DNA of 64,000 nt from Triticum aestivum (lineage: Eukaryota; Streptophyta; Magnoliopsida; Poales; Poaceae), in contig NC_057807.1 of NCBI RefSeq assembly GCF_018294505.1, forward strand, positions 266,177,270 through 266,241,269, written 5' to 3'. Below the pieces are notes generated by a model, which was not told where the DNA came from, searched no databases, and saw nothing but the letters and a program-made list of their open reading frames with translations. A program made the position numbers and the translations under genes. Position 1 is the stretch's first letter. The number at the start of each line of letters is the position of its first letter. Shown piece by piece: positions 34,980 through 46,055 of this stretch.

Positions 34980-35208
34980 GTGTCCGCCTCGCTTCGTGAA
35001 ATGATGGTATAGGAATGCCAGAAGTCCGCCGCGTAGGCTCACCGGGAAGCGAGCCAGCCTTTGACCACCACCCACCTCGCTCCCACTTCTCTGTATTAAT
35101 GGCGTATCCGAGTGGTCGCACCCCCCATCCTCGCCACACACATAATCCTCTCTCTCTGCCCGCATCCTCGACGCTGCTCTCAGTCCTCAAAGTGCACCGG
35201 AGCACAGT
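34980..35208. repeat. second copy of the 123-bp repeat and F-box gene leader
   Basis: 34998-35102 repeats 27824-27927. 35103-35208 is a CT-rich leader (CCTCTCTCTCTGCCCGC) before the F-box start codon. No other gene. Confidence 0.6.
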
Positions 35209-37099
35209 GTGAATATGGATACAGAGGTTTCCGTCATCGCCGACGAGGTGGAGAACGAGGCTGCCAACAAGCGGAGGCGGGTCAAGAAAGAACCGCAAGC
35301 GACTCCAGCAGGCCTAGACTTCATCAGCAACCTCCCCGATGATATGTTGAGAGTCATAATATCCCTCCTCCCGATCAAATATGGGGCAAGGACAGCCGCC
35401 CTTTCCCGGTGATGGCGCCCCCTATGGCTCCTCACCCCTGTCGACCTCCTCAACGCCCACGAGCTCTGCCATGGCTATCGCAAAAGCTTGGATGCGTTCT
35501 CCCAGATCCTCAGCAGTCACGATGGCCCAATTAGAGGCCTTATCATAGGCAAGTTCCGTTCCAATGGCAAGGACCGAGCCAAGCTTGACGAGTGGTTTCG
35601 ATCCCCCGCCATAGATCAGCTCAAGAAGCTCAGTTTTAATGATGGGCATATGCGCTTGCTGCCAACATCCACGCTCCGCTTCGCGCCCACGCTGTGCCTC
35701 GCTAAGTTCATGAACTGCCATTCCCCCCCCCCTTAATGACGCGCCCGCTCTTTTTCTACCATGATTGAAGCACCTCGAGCTCGTCGTCGTCCGCATCCCA
35801 AAGGATGACATGGAGCGCCTGCTCCGCGGCTGTACTGCACTCGAGTTCCTACATCTTCAGGTGATGAATTAGTTGAGTACCTTCCACATCACCTCCAGGA
35901 CTCTTTGTACTATTTATGTGTGTTGCTGGTGCTGCAACGAGAGATCACAAAAGGTGGACCACAGTATGGTCATTGAGGACACACCTTCACTTGAGAGATT
36001 ACTTGTATTTGATCAACAGGGTCCAACAAGAATCAATGTCATTTCTACGCCGAAATTGGTAGTGGTGGGCTACTCGTGTGTCTAATACTACTCCTTTCAG
36101 GTACAACACTCGCCTTATACCTCTCTTTCTTGATATCAACATTATTCCTAGTTTTGAAGATGTATGTTCGTCTGCCATCCAGCAAAGCTTCACCCAGATT
36201 CTGGGCACAGTGAAGGTCTTGGCACTAGAATCTGTCAGCCCCAACCTGGACCAAGTTGTCAGTTGCGTGAGATGCTTTCCGTGCCTGAAGAAGCTGTATA
36301 TCGAGGTGATATTCCTTTCCTGTTAAATGTTAACCATGAGGGAGTTTAATTTTTTGCACCTTTTCCCAAGTTTACAATGACAATGTACTACAATTTCTGA
36401 AGGAATTTTGGAGGATTTCAGGACATACACAACCCCCCACCACATATTGGTTACTTGATTCATATGGTTACAATCCATAAGCATTTCTCCTTTGGATTCA
36501 TCTGTCCTAGTTTTTTTAGGGAATTTTTCATCCAATCCAACCTCTTGTGAAGAAGGCTACATGTTTCTAGATTGTAATCAAATGCCCATGCTAATCATAT
36601 CAGATCAAATAGGGCACGTTGGTGCATTTTACAAATCCTGCAAACCAAATAGGCGTGTGGTAGTGTTCAAAACTTCATGTAGGCACTAACACCTTCTCTT
36701 CTTTTGCAGATAATAATAGGCTCGGAGGTGGATAATGTTTATAATGACAATCACATCGAATGCCTGGATCCGCATCTTGCAAATATTACTTTGAACTCCT
36801 ACCGAGGGACCTTACTAGAGATTACACTCACCAGGTTCTTTCTTGCCAGAGCTAAGGTGCTGAGGGTACTAAGGTTGAACACGCATTTAATTAGGAAAGA
36901 TGAATGGTATGTTGATCACAGCTGGTAGGTACTGCAGAATGGAAGAGGCTCCAAAAAAGCCAAACTTCATTTTGGAAGAGCATATGATAGAGCAATTGGA
37001 AGTCATTGTGTCAAACCCATACATGACTTGTCAGCAGCTGATCCCTTTGCAGAAATGTCGATGTTTGCAATGTTTGAATTTGGGCATTGTAATCTTTGA
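35209..37099 (+). pseudogene. F-box/LRR/FBD protein gene remnant
   Basis: The start is at 35215 (MDTEVSVIADEVENEAANKR). The F-box core FISNLPDDMLRVIISLLPIK is followed by RTAALSR and a TGA at 35410-35412, where an Arg is expected. LRR-like text follows (LKKLSFNDGHMRLLP, then after a shift at the C10 run 35723-35732, LKHLELVVVRIPKDD and VIEDTPSLERLLVFDQQGPT). An intron at 36306-36709 (GAG|GTGATA ... TTTTGCAG|ATAA) leads to the FBD-like end (IIIGSEVDNVYNDNHIECLD) with a TAG at 36926-36928 and a final TGA at 37097. Further stops lie at 35762 and 35870. Such proteins are substrate adaptors of SCF ubiquitin ligases. The retained intron argues for capture as DNA, not by reverse transcription. Confidence 0.85.
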
Positions 37100-37229
37100 A
37101 TTTGAACCTTGCAATATTGATGGTATTTGTTATATAACGTAATTGAATGTTTAATTTGGTATTGCAATCATGTCATGTTACAAGTATATATATGTTGTTC
37201 TTCTGTACATAGAGCATAGATGTTCTGCA

Positions 37230-37583
37230 GACAAAGCATATCACAACACACACAGACCGCACTAGGTAACCCGTCAGTGATGAATTCTCAATTGCAAACA
37301 GTTCACCCGAGTGAACTGTATGCTATACATCACACACGCCTTCGTCTGGCAGCCCGTTTCTTTTGTTCACCCTCATCGCAAATAGTTAATTGAACTAAAC
37401 CGTATGCCCTGAATCGCACACACAACAATAATCTGAACCGTGTCTGATGCATCTATCATCGCAAATGTTTTGCAGCTTTTTTGACGGTTCTTTTACACCA
37501 CCATCTGCGATTAATGCATCGCACACAGTTTTGTGAAAGGGTCTCTGATCGTAGTGTCACGTTAGCAGCATCCTGCAGTAGTG
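37230..37583 (-). repeat. CACTA-like terminal region
   Basis: Read on the minus strand the edge is CACTACTGCAGGATGCTG, with a second CACTACGATCAGAG 29 bp inside. Subterminal motifs such as TGTGTGCGATG and ATCGCAAA recur. The plus-strand neighbour after 37583 is AATTTAG. A matching opposite terminus was not found. It probably closes the element that carries the F-box remnant. Confidence 0.6.
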
Positions 37584-37799
37584 AATTTAGACGCCACGCC
37601 CAGTGTATGTAATATGCTGCTTTGTTCCCCATATTTGCATTGGTGGCAAACTTTGATGCTCAGTGGATGTAATATGTGTAATAGTCGTCATAGCCTAGCG
37701 TAAGTTGCTTGCTTATTTATTTCCTTATTGTCTTGTTTATTTGTTTGCTTGTAGTCACTGCAGTTATTTTTCCGTGGTTTGCTAGTGGCCATAATAACC
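37584..37799. other. unclassified non-coding stretch
   Basis: Contains GTATGTAATATG and GGATGTAATATG repeats. Nothing else recognised. Confidence 0.4.
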
Positions 37800-38246
37800 T
37801 TTTTTAGAACTAGCCCACAATAACCATAGGCAACATACACACCGTTGTAACCATGGTCCTGCTACCTGCTGTAGTGACCATCATCCTCCTATGGGCTATA
37901 GGATCCATGGGCCTTCTACGGGATGTAGAATCAATGGGCCTTTCTATGGGTCGTATGATTGATTGGCCAAACATGGGTCGTACTATTCGTGCACCAATAA
38001 CGGACCGTAATATGGGTCGTAAATGGGCTAAAATGGGAATCGTCTGTTTATGGGCCCGACCATAACGGGTCATTAATAGGCCGATATGAATAACGGTCTT
38101 AATTATGTCAACATGCATAATGGTCATTAATGGGCCGTATTAGATGACGCTATGTAAATGTCCCAATGGATTAACGGGCCACAAATGGTCCGATTGTAAC
38201 CACGGGATGAATTTGGCACATTAGTGGAACAGGCCAGTAACGGACC
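37800..38246. repeat. ATGGGCC/ATGGGTCGTA-rich DNA, possibly a Mutator-type end
   Basis: Many short variants of ATGGGCC, ATGGGTCGTA and CCGTAATATGGG lie in both orientations. I associate such DNA with Mutator-like transposon ends in Triticeae, without proof. The ORFs on both strands here are products of this repeated composition. The Sirevirus inserted at 38246/38247. Confidence 0.45.
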
Positions 38247-39846
38247 TGAAAGGATCGAGAAGAGGTGTCTAGAGGGGGGTGAATAGACCCTCAACACACA
38301 AAGTTGGCAGTTTTTAAGTTTTTCAAGTTGAGGTGAAGTTTAAGCACTAGTTTAACCATTCACAATACATACCAAGCAAACATGCGAATAGTATATGGGC
38401 AGCGGAAGTAAAGCATGCAACTTGCAAGAAAGTAAAGGGATGGGATTGGAGTGTGCAAATGCAATTGGAGACACAGATGTTTTTGGCGTGGTTCCGATAG
38501 GTGGTGCTATCATACATCCACATTGATGGAGACTTCAACCCATGAAGGGTAACGGTTGCGCTAGTCCATGGATGGCTCCACCCACGAAGAGTCCACGAAG
38601 AACCAACCTTGTCTATCCCACCATGGCCATCACCCACGAAGGACTTGCCTCACTAGGGTAGATCTTCACGAAGTAGGCGATCTCCTTGCCCTTACAAACT
38701 CCTTGGTTCAACTCCACAATCTTGACGGAGGCTCCCAAGTGACACCTAACCAATATAGGAGACACCGCTCTCCAAAAGGTAATAGATGGTGTGTTCTTGA
38801 TGAACACCTTGCTCGTATGCTTCAAATGATAGTCTTCCCAACACTCAACTCTCTCTCATAGGATTGGATTTGGTGGAAAGATGATTTGAGTGGAAAGCAA
38901 CTTGGGGAAGGCTAGAGATCGAGATTCATATGGCTGGATTGGAATATCTTGGCCTCAATACATGAGTAGGTGGTTCTCTCTCAGAAAATGAATGCTGGAA
39001 GTGTAGGCACGTTTTGATGGCTTCCCTCACGAATGAGGAGAGGTTGGAGGGGTATATATAGCCTCCACACAAAATCTAACTATTACACACAATTCACCAA
39101 ACTCGGTGGGACTGAATCAGAAAACTCGTTCAGACCGATTTAGTTCATAATGTGACCGTTAGGCATTTCAGTGGGACCGATATGATCAACTCGGCGGAAC
39201 CGATGTGCAAGGGTTAGGGTAAAACCTCATCTCGGTTTGACCGATTACACAACTCGGTGGGACCGATTTGGTAATAAGAAAAACAGAGAGTTGGTCAAGC
39301 AAACTCGGTGTGACCGATTACATATTCTCGGTGAGACCGAAAATATTGCAATAGACAACAGGGAGTTTGCAAGCCCATCTCGGTGAGACCGAGATCCCAT
39401 CGGTTAGACTGGAGTGACTAGGGTTTTCTGGCAGTGGCTATGTCAAATAAACTCGGTGGTGCCGGATGGATCAAATTGGTGGGGCCGAGTTTGACTTTTG
39501 GTTTGGGACATATGTGGAAGTGACAAAGTAGCTGAGGACTTTGGAGCATATCACTAAGCACTTTGAGCAAGCAAGCCATTAAGCAACACCTCATCCCCTT
39601 TTAATAGTATTGGCTTTCCTATGGACTCAATGTGATCTTGGATCACTGAAATAGAAAATGTAGAGTCTTGAACTTTAAGCTTGAGCCAATCCTTTGTCCT
39701 TAGCATCTTGAAGGGGTTCCACATCCTCTTGTCCATGCCACTCCATTGTTAGACTTATCTAAAATACACTAGATAAAGGTATTAGTCCAACAAGAGATAT
39801 GTTGACATTAATTACCAAAATCACCCAGGGAGCAGTTGTGCTTTCA
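38247..39846 (-). repeat. 3' LTR of Sirevirus copy 1
   Basis: 1600 bp; minus strand TGAAAGCACAACTGCTCC ... CTCGATCCTTTCA. The homologous 5' LTR piece (45737-46055) differs at roughly a dozen sites in 320 bp. Confidence 0.9.
39098..39490. promoter_or_regulatory. palindrome array of Sirevirus LTR, copy 1
   Basis: ACTCGGTGnGACCGA-type palindromes occur at about ten places, several decayed. A TATATATAGCC-type TATA lies at 39055-39062, on the downstream side for the minus strand. Same arrangement as 5512-6021. Confidence 0.85.
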
Positions 39847-39860
39847 ATCTCCCCCTTTTT
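39847..39860 (-). other. polypurine tract, Sirevirus copy 1
   Basis: Minus strand CCAAAAAGGGGGAGA abuts the LTR start TGAAAGC. A second similar run (CAAAAAGGGGAAAGAG, minus) lies at 40575-40590, about 730 bp inside; extra tracts of this kind are reported for Sireviruses. Confidence 0.8.
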
Positions 39861-41747
39861 GGTAATTGATGACAACATACATCAAAGCTTTAGATAAAGA
39901 TATAAAGAAAGGCAAGTAAAGTTTTGGAAGGACATGTAACATGCATAGGCTCCCCCTACATGTATGCAATCATGCAAATATGGAACATAAGATCATGTGG
40001 GTGCATAATCATGACAGAGCAAGCAATGAGTTACATGTATCTTGGCTATATGCATCAGAGTAAATGGTGTGAATATGAGATAGTACCTTCATGCTCATGA
40101 GTCCTTCTTGCAACCAATATGTACATCAGCAAGAGATCCTCATGCACATGAGTGAGATGCATATACTTACCTTGTGGTCTTGAGCTAGCTTTGGAAGAGA
40201 TGAACCTGAGTAAACAAGATTAGACAACACAGAAACATCTACTAAGCCGAGCAAGAGCAGTAAACCACAAGAGTACCAAGATTTGGGATGACATGTATAG
40301 AGTGAGTACTAGGTAATCTATTGAGTGTAGACATGTCCCCAAGGGTAAAGATATGCAATGAAATCGAAGATTTCCTTCCCTTAGATGTCTTGTTCCCCCT
40401 GAATCTTATATGGGATATTGGGAGAAGATAGAGAATAGAAAATCAGAGCAAAGTCAACACACAAATAAAACATAAACAACATGAACATGTCTTTCCCCTC
40501 TAAAGACATGTAACTTCTCTCCTCTTTGAATACCAAGCGAGTGGGGTCTTTCTATGATGTGATTATTTATCTCTCTTTCCCCTTTTTGATATGATTAAGT
40601 TTTGATGTGAACTCTCTCTCTCTCTCCCTTTGACATCAATTTCCAAGAAGGGTCTTCTCTGGAGTGTGAGTCAAAATAGGATTGGTCCTTGAGTCACATG
40701 GCAAAGTAGTAGGGAAAAATAATGTGCTGGTAGAGGAAAAGAATCATTGAGTGGAACTGGAACAAAACGTGCAGGATGCAAATGACAAAGTGTTTTCTCA
40801 GCATTGAGATCGGCTACACCGAGTTGTTTTCTTCGGTGGCACCAAAAAGTTTCGGTTTGACCGAAAGAGGCAAGTCGGTGTGTCCGAGGTCAGTTCAGAG
40901 AAAATGCACTAGTCACCTCAGCTCACTAAGCAAATAAGATCTCACAAGGATTTGCAAGGAATTAACTGAAGGATTTGCAACAAATTTGATGCAGGGATAT
41001 GCAGAACAGAAATAGAAGAGAATAAATCTAGATGAAGTTTTTTTTTGAAGGGGAAACAAATATGCATGGAACAAATGCAAGAACAAGAAGAAACACTAGA
41101 GAACTTCATCTAAAATTGGTCGGCGACAAAGTCACCTATGTTAGAGTATACTGACTTAGGAGTCAAGTGAAGACACTTGATCATAGGCCATACCCGTCGT
41201 ATAAGCTCAAAATGGGGTTGCCATTTTTCTTTCAAGCATATTGATGTATTCACATCTTGTTGAGCTGCTTTAACCCATGCCTTGGGGTAAAGCTTCTCTA
41301 AGATGGAATAACATACCTTGGGTGGTGGTGTTGATCTTGATCATGTAGTTGAACTTGTGTGGGATGCTCAAAGTTGATGTAGTTCATTTGGAGCACCACT
41401 TGTAATTGAAGTTCATCTACCTACATGAATTAGTCTAGCAAGGAATAACACTTGTGCATCCAAAATGACAATCACGAAATTTGATATAGGAATTTTTTCA
41501 AAGGATATATTTGAAGGGTTTCAAGCTTCCTTGTCCTCAACCACCGTAATGTAGAGACTTGGTGATATAGAGATTGCTCAAGATGTGAGTGAGTTGCAAT
41601 CTCATAGATTTAGTTTCCTCCAAGTACCTACAAGGGTTAGATAGCATGCAAGGGTGCAAATATATCCAAGATATGTGATTATCATCATAAGAGAAATATC
41701 AAGGATTAGCCATAGGCTTATGTCTTGCATGTATCCAAATGGAGTTC
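39861..41747 (-). other. non-coding 3' region of Sirevirus copy 1
   Basis: There is no envelope-like ORF here. The region holds short purine tracts, a CT microsatellite (around 40611-40627) and a small palindrome cluster (40826-40893: TCGGCTACACCGA, TCGGTTTGACCGA, and relatives). Confidence 0.7.
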
Positions 41748-42619
41748 CTACTCCAAGTTTGAAGAATCAATGATGTTCAATTCACCTCTCAACCTAAAAA
41801 ACACTTTCTCATCAAGTGATTTAGTGAATATATCTGCCAATTGCTTGTCGGTACGAACATGCTTAAGGTTAATATCACCCTTAGCAACATGATCTCGAAT
41901 GAAATGATGGCGAACTTCAATGTGCTTAGTTCGAGAGTGTTGCACGGGATTGTGAGCAATCTTAAAATAGCACTTTCATTGTCACAAAGCAAAGGAACAT
42001 GTTTCACATATATCCCATAATCTTTAAGAGTTTGGGTCATCCAAAGTAATTGAGCACAACATGAACCGGCGGAAATGTATTCCGCTTTGGCGGTGGATAA
42101 GGATACAATGTTTTGTTTCTTGGAGGACCAAGACACAAGAGATCTACCAAGAAATTTACAAGTACCCGAAGTGGACTTTCTACCAACCTTGTCTCCAGCA
42201 TAGTCCGAGTCGGAGTAGCCAACAAGATCAAAAGAAGACCTCTTAGGATACCAAATGCCAAAATTTGGTGTATGTATTAAGTATCTCACTATCCTTTTCA
42301 CAACCTTAAGATGACATTCTTTAGGGGCCGCTTGATATCGTGCACACATGCACAGACTTAGCATAATATCGGGACTAGAGGCACATAGATATAATGAACC
42401 AATCATAGAGCGGTAAACCTTTTGATCAACGAGTTCACCATCTTTAGTCAAGTCAAGATGTCCACTAGTAGGCATGGGTGTACTCATACCTTTGAATTCT
42501 TGCATATTGAACTTCTTGAACAAGTCCTTGGTATACTTCATTTGAGAGACAAAGGTACCTTCCTTAGTTTGCTTGATTTGCAAACCAAGAAAGAACTTGA
42601 GTTCACTCATCATAGACAT
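41748..42619 (-). pseudogene. pol: Sirevirus RNase H region, copy 1
   Basis: Frame 42619-41789 reads MSMMSELKFFLGLQIKQTKE, then YSDSDYAGDKVGRKSTSGTC and STAKAEYISAG, the copia RNase H signatures with catalytic acids present. After DNESAI the frame is lost near 41960-41980 by a small insertion. The protein continues as HSRTKHIEVRHHFIRDHV to IIDSSNLE at the stop 41748. Copy 2 has D where this copy has G in KVGRKS. Confidence 0.92.
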
Positions 42620-43200
42620 CTCATCTCAGACTTCTCCGACATAAGCTTTCCAAACTTCTCACTAAAATGAGGGTTAGTTGATCCAAATATAATATCATCA
42701 ACATAAATTTGGCACACAAATAATTCTCCATTAACCCTTTTAGTGAAAAGAGTAGAATCAATTTTTCCAATCTCAAAGCCTTTTTCAATAAGGAACTTGG
42801 TCAAGCATTTATACCATGCTCTAGGAGCTTGTTTAAGACCATAAAGAGCTTTGTGAAGTTTGTAAACATGATTGGGTTTCTTAGGATTAACAAAGCCGGG
42901 AGGTTGTTTAACATAAACTTCCTCCTCAATTTCACCATTTAGAAAAGCACTTTTAATGTCCATCTGGTATAATGTGATATCATGGTGATTAGCATAGGCA
43001 AGTAAGATGTGAATGGTCTCAAGTCTAGAAACGGGGGCATATGTCTCACCATAGTCCATACCTTCGACTTGAGTGTAGCCTTGGGCGACGAGACGTGCTT
43101 TGTTGCGAACTACTTGTCCATCTTCATCTTGCTTGTTGCAAAACACCCATTTGGTACCGACGATGTTGTGGTTGTTGTCGGGCTTCTCGGCCAATGTTCA
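42610..43200 (-). pseudogene. pol: Sirevirus reverse transcriptase, copy 1
   Basis: It reads VGTKWVFCNKQDEDGQVVRN, KARLVAQGYTQVEGMDY, DIKSAFLNGEIEEEVYVKQP, ALYGLKQAPRAWY and the catalytic YVDDIIFGS. A TGA at 43198-43200 separates it from the upstream linker in the same frame. At 42619-42628 a 5-bp direct duplication (GAGATGAGAT on the minus strand) shifts the frame and ends it at 42610. The duplication is shared with copy 2. Confidence 0.92.
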
Positions 43201-43944
43201 CACTTGGTTTCTCTCAAAGTTGTGTAGTTCTTCATGCACGGCATTTATCCAATACGGACCTTCCAATGCTTCTTCAACCTTCATGGGTTCAATGCTAGAG
43301 ATGAATGAATAGTGTTCACAAAAATTAGCCAAACGGTATATAGAGCGAGTGATTCTCCTGGTTTGGATATCATTGTAGATTTGTTCGACGGGATGGTCTC
43401 TAGCGACTCTTGCTCAAACTCGTGAGAGATTTTGCTTTGATCGGGGTGGAACATCTTCTTCGTCATCTCGCTCTTCTTCTTGGCCTTCTTCATTGTTGAC
43501 ATTGTCGTTCTCTTGTCGTGGTGGAGAAGGAGGTTGATGCGGTTCATCTTGGTGTACTTCCTCGTTTTCTTCATCTTGGTGTGTCCCACTTGTGGATGTT
43601 TCCATGTCAACTCTTGGTTCACCTTGTCGTAAGGTAGAAGCTTCCACTTGGACGGACGAGGTACTCTCCTTCACCTCCGTTGGACGGATCTTGCCAATAG
43701 ACAAGTCTTGGATTGCTTCTGAAGGGTCTTTATCTCCTACATCAATTGGCAATTGCTCCACTTGCGAGCCGTTAGATTCATCAAACTTCACATCTACCGT
43801 CTCTTCAACCTTTCAGGTGAAATTGTTGTAGACACGGTAAGTGTGAGAGTTTGAGACATAACCAAGTAGGAAACCTTCATGAGATTTGGGAGCAAATTTA
43901 GAACGATGATGCTTATCAAGAATGTAGCACTTTCAGCCGAATAC
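43201..43944 (-). pseudogene. pol: Sirevirus pol linker between integrase and RT, copy 1
   Basis: Same frame as integrase. It is broken by stops at 43933-43935, 43813-43815 and 43414-43416, and at the integrase edge 43945-43947. The middle part (43414-43791) is acidic and Gln/Pro-rich (HQDEENEEVHQDEPHQPPSP), the usual variable linker. The part after 43414 leads to RT and contains ITRSIYRLANFCEHYSFISS. Confidence 0.85.
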
Positions 43945-45084
43945 TTAAAAGTATCCAACTTGGGGTTTGTTACCGGTGAGGAGCTCGTATGCCGTCTTGT
44001 CGAGTAGTTTGTGAAGATACAAGCGATTTGTCGCATGACAAGCTATCTCAACCGCTTCCTCCCAAAAGTGCTTTTGCGTCTTGTACTCATCAAGCATCAT
44101 TCTCGCCATTTCGATGAGCGTCCAGTTCTTCCTCTCAACAACTCCATTTTGTTGAGGTGTGTACGTAGCCGAGAACTCATGTGAAATCCCTTCTTCGTCA
44201 AGAAAGGTGTCCACATTGGCGTTCTTGAACTCCGTTCCGTTGTCGCTGCGAACCTTCTTGATCTTCACTTCAAATTGATTTTGGGCCTTCCTAGCGAAGT
44301 TTTTGAAGATCTTTTGGACCTGCGATTTATCATCGAGAAAGAACACCCACGTAAATCTTGAAAAATCATCAACTATAACTAGACCAAATGAGTTTCCACT
44401 GAGACTTCTGTAAGCGTTGGGACCGAAAAGATCCATGTGAAGTAGCTCAAGCGGTCTCCTTGTGGTCATGATGTTCTTCACGGGGTGGCTTCCTCCAACC
44501 TGTTTTCCTGCTTGGCAAGCGCTGCAAAGTCTATCCTTATCAAATATGACATCTTTAATACCAAGGATATGATCACCTTTAATAAGCTTGTCAAGGTTTC
44601 GCATGCCCACATGACCTAACTGTCTATGCCACAGCCAGCCTTTAGAAGATTTAGCAATTAAGCAAGTTCTAGGTTGAGCCTTTTTAGTGAAATCAGCAAT
44701 GTATAGATCACCTCTACGTATACCGGTAAAGACCATTTTATGATTATCTCTACAAAACACTCGGCAATCTACTTTGGTAAATAGGACATTGAAACCAAAG
44801 TCAGCTAGTCTAGAAACAGAAAGCAGATTATAGCCAAGAGATTCGACGAGCATGACATTTTGTATGGAGCTATCATGTGAGATGGCCACCTTACCGAGGC
44901 CAACCACCTTACCCTTTGAGTTATCACCAAAAGTGACAAACTCTCGAGAGTCGTTGTTTTCAGCAAGCTCACGAAACATATCTTTATCTCCGGTCATGTG
45001 ATCAGTACATCCACTATCAAGGACCCATTCCTTTCCTCCTGCCATATATCCGTGAAGATTTGCCATGAGACCAAAGTGTCTCAT
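43945..45084 (-). pseudogene. pol: Sirevirus protease end and integrase, copy 1
   Basis: The protease site DSGCTDHMTG is near the start. It is followed by the pre-integrase zinc region (HRQLGHVGMRNLDKL, then CSACQAGK) and the integrase core with MDLFGPNAYR, VRSDNGTEFKN and NGVVERKN (the D, D, E triad). The first stop is at 43945-43947. It is in frame with gag upstream. Six residues differ from copy 2. Confidence 0.93.
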
Positions 45085-45177
45085 TGCATCATCAAGATCA
45101 TAGTCACTATCATCATCCTCATCATAGTATCCATGTTCAACATTGTCATGTGGTGGATCAATTCCTAGAGAGGGTGA

Positions 45178-45693
45178 TTAATTAGATAAATGATTTTGAC
45201 AATGATCATCTTTATAAATTCTAATAGCTTTGGAAATAATATTGCTAATAATTCCAACATCTCCTTTGGCACGCATAAGATTTGTAAGCTCAAATAGACA
45301 ATCACCAAACTTAGGATCATTGGAATTCATCTTACTCAAGGCAATAGACTTATGAAGATTCTCATCTAGATTTTGCAAGGAATAGTTTGGAAATCTTTCC
45401 TCAAGAAATCTCCATATAGTGTAGGCACAATTAAGAGTATGCAAGCAACCAATCAAGTTTCTAGGCAAACCTCTAGTGATAAGATTAATAGTTCTAAGAT
45501 TGTGAATAATGTCAATTGACTCATCAAGGGTAGGATGCATAGGATCAACATGAGGTGCACAAGGGCTAGTAATGTACTTGTTCAAATGATATTCATTGAA
45601 AATCACAAGCATCTCATTTTTCCACACATGAAAGTACTCTCCATCAAGTATAGGCACTCTATGTCTAGGACTCCCCAAAGTAGACTCATCCAT
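45178..45693 (-). pseudogene. gag: Sirevirus gag, N-terminal part, copy 1
   Basis: The ATG at 45693 (MDESTLGSPRHRVPILDGEY) lies 30 bp after the primer site. The frame stops at 45178 after 171 codons and stays in phase with the protease-integrase frame that begins 93 bp later. The C-terminal half with the CCHC knuckle, seen in the element at 6924-9106, is missing, so gag is internally deleted. Two residues differ from copy 2. Confidence 0.85.
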
Positions 45694-45722
45694 CTTCCTC
45701 AACCAAAGCAATGGAGAACAAA

Positions 45723-45734
45723 GGTCTGATACCA
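45723..45734 (-). other. primer-binding site, initiator Met tRNA, copy 1
   Basis: Minus strand TGGTATCAGACC, two bases after the LTR end. One base differs from the site at 6841. Confidence 0.88.
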
Positions 45735-45736
45735 AT

Positions 45737-46055
45737 TGGAAGGATCGAGAAGAGGTGTCTAGAGGGGGGTGAATAGACCCTCAACACACAAAGTTGGCAG
45801 TTTTTAAGTTTTTCAAGTTGAGGTGAAATTTAAGCACTAGTTTAACCATTCACAATACATATCAAGCAAGCATGCAAAGAGTATATGGGCAGCGGAAAGT
45901 AAAGCATGCAACTTGCAAGAAAGTAAAGGGATGGGATTGGAGTGTGCAAACGCAATTGGAGACACGGATGTTTTTGGCGTGGTTCCGATAGGTGGTGCTA
46001 TCGTACATCCACGTTGATGGAGACTTCAACCCACGAAGGGTAACGGTTGTGCGAG
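45737..46055 (-). repeat. 5' LTR remnant of Sirevirus copy 1
   Basis: 319 bp of the LTR 3' end, matching 38247-38565. It is cut at 46055/46056 by the TGTAACACCCC LTR. The bases GCGAG before the cut are the expected Tekay target site. Confidence 0.9.

Larger units (their letters stand above)
38247..46055 (-). mobile_element. Sirevirus-type copia element, copy 1, 5' LTR cut
   Basis: Minus-strand order: 5' LTR remnant (45737-46055), Met-tRNA primer site, gag (N-terminal part), protease-integrase, RT, RNase H, 1.9 kb of non-coding DNA, polypurine tract, 3' LTR (38247-39846). The order with integrase before RT is that of copia. The 5' LTR is split by the Tekay element at 46056. Gag lacks its C-terminal half and pol has stops and frameshifts, so the element is dead. 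The flank left of 38247 is GGACC; the partner TSD lies beyond the Tekay insertion and is not seen. Confidence 0.92.

Noticed and set aside
37810..38127. 105-codon minus-strand ORF, repeated at 55364
   Set aside because: Low-complexity product of the ATGGGCC-type motifs; an overlapping plus-strand ORF has equal claim.
39554..39736. 60-codon minus-strand ORF in the Sirevirus LTR
   Set aside because: The homologous stretch near 5280-5420 is not kept open as a frame, so it is LTR sequence, not a gene.
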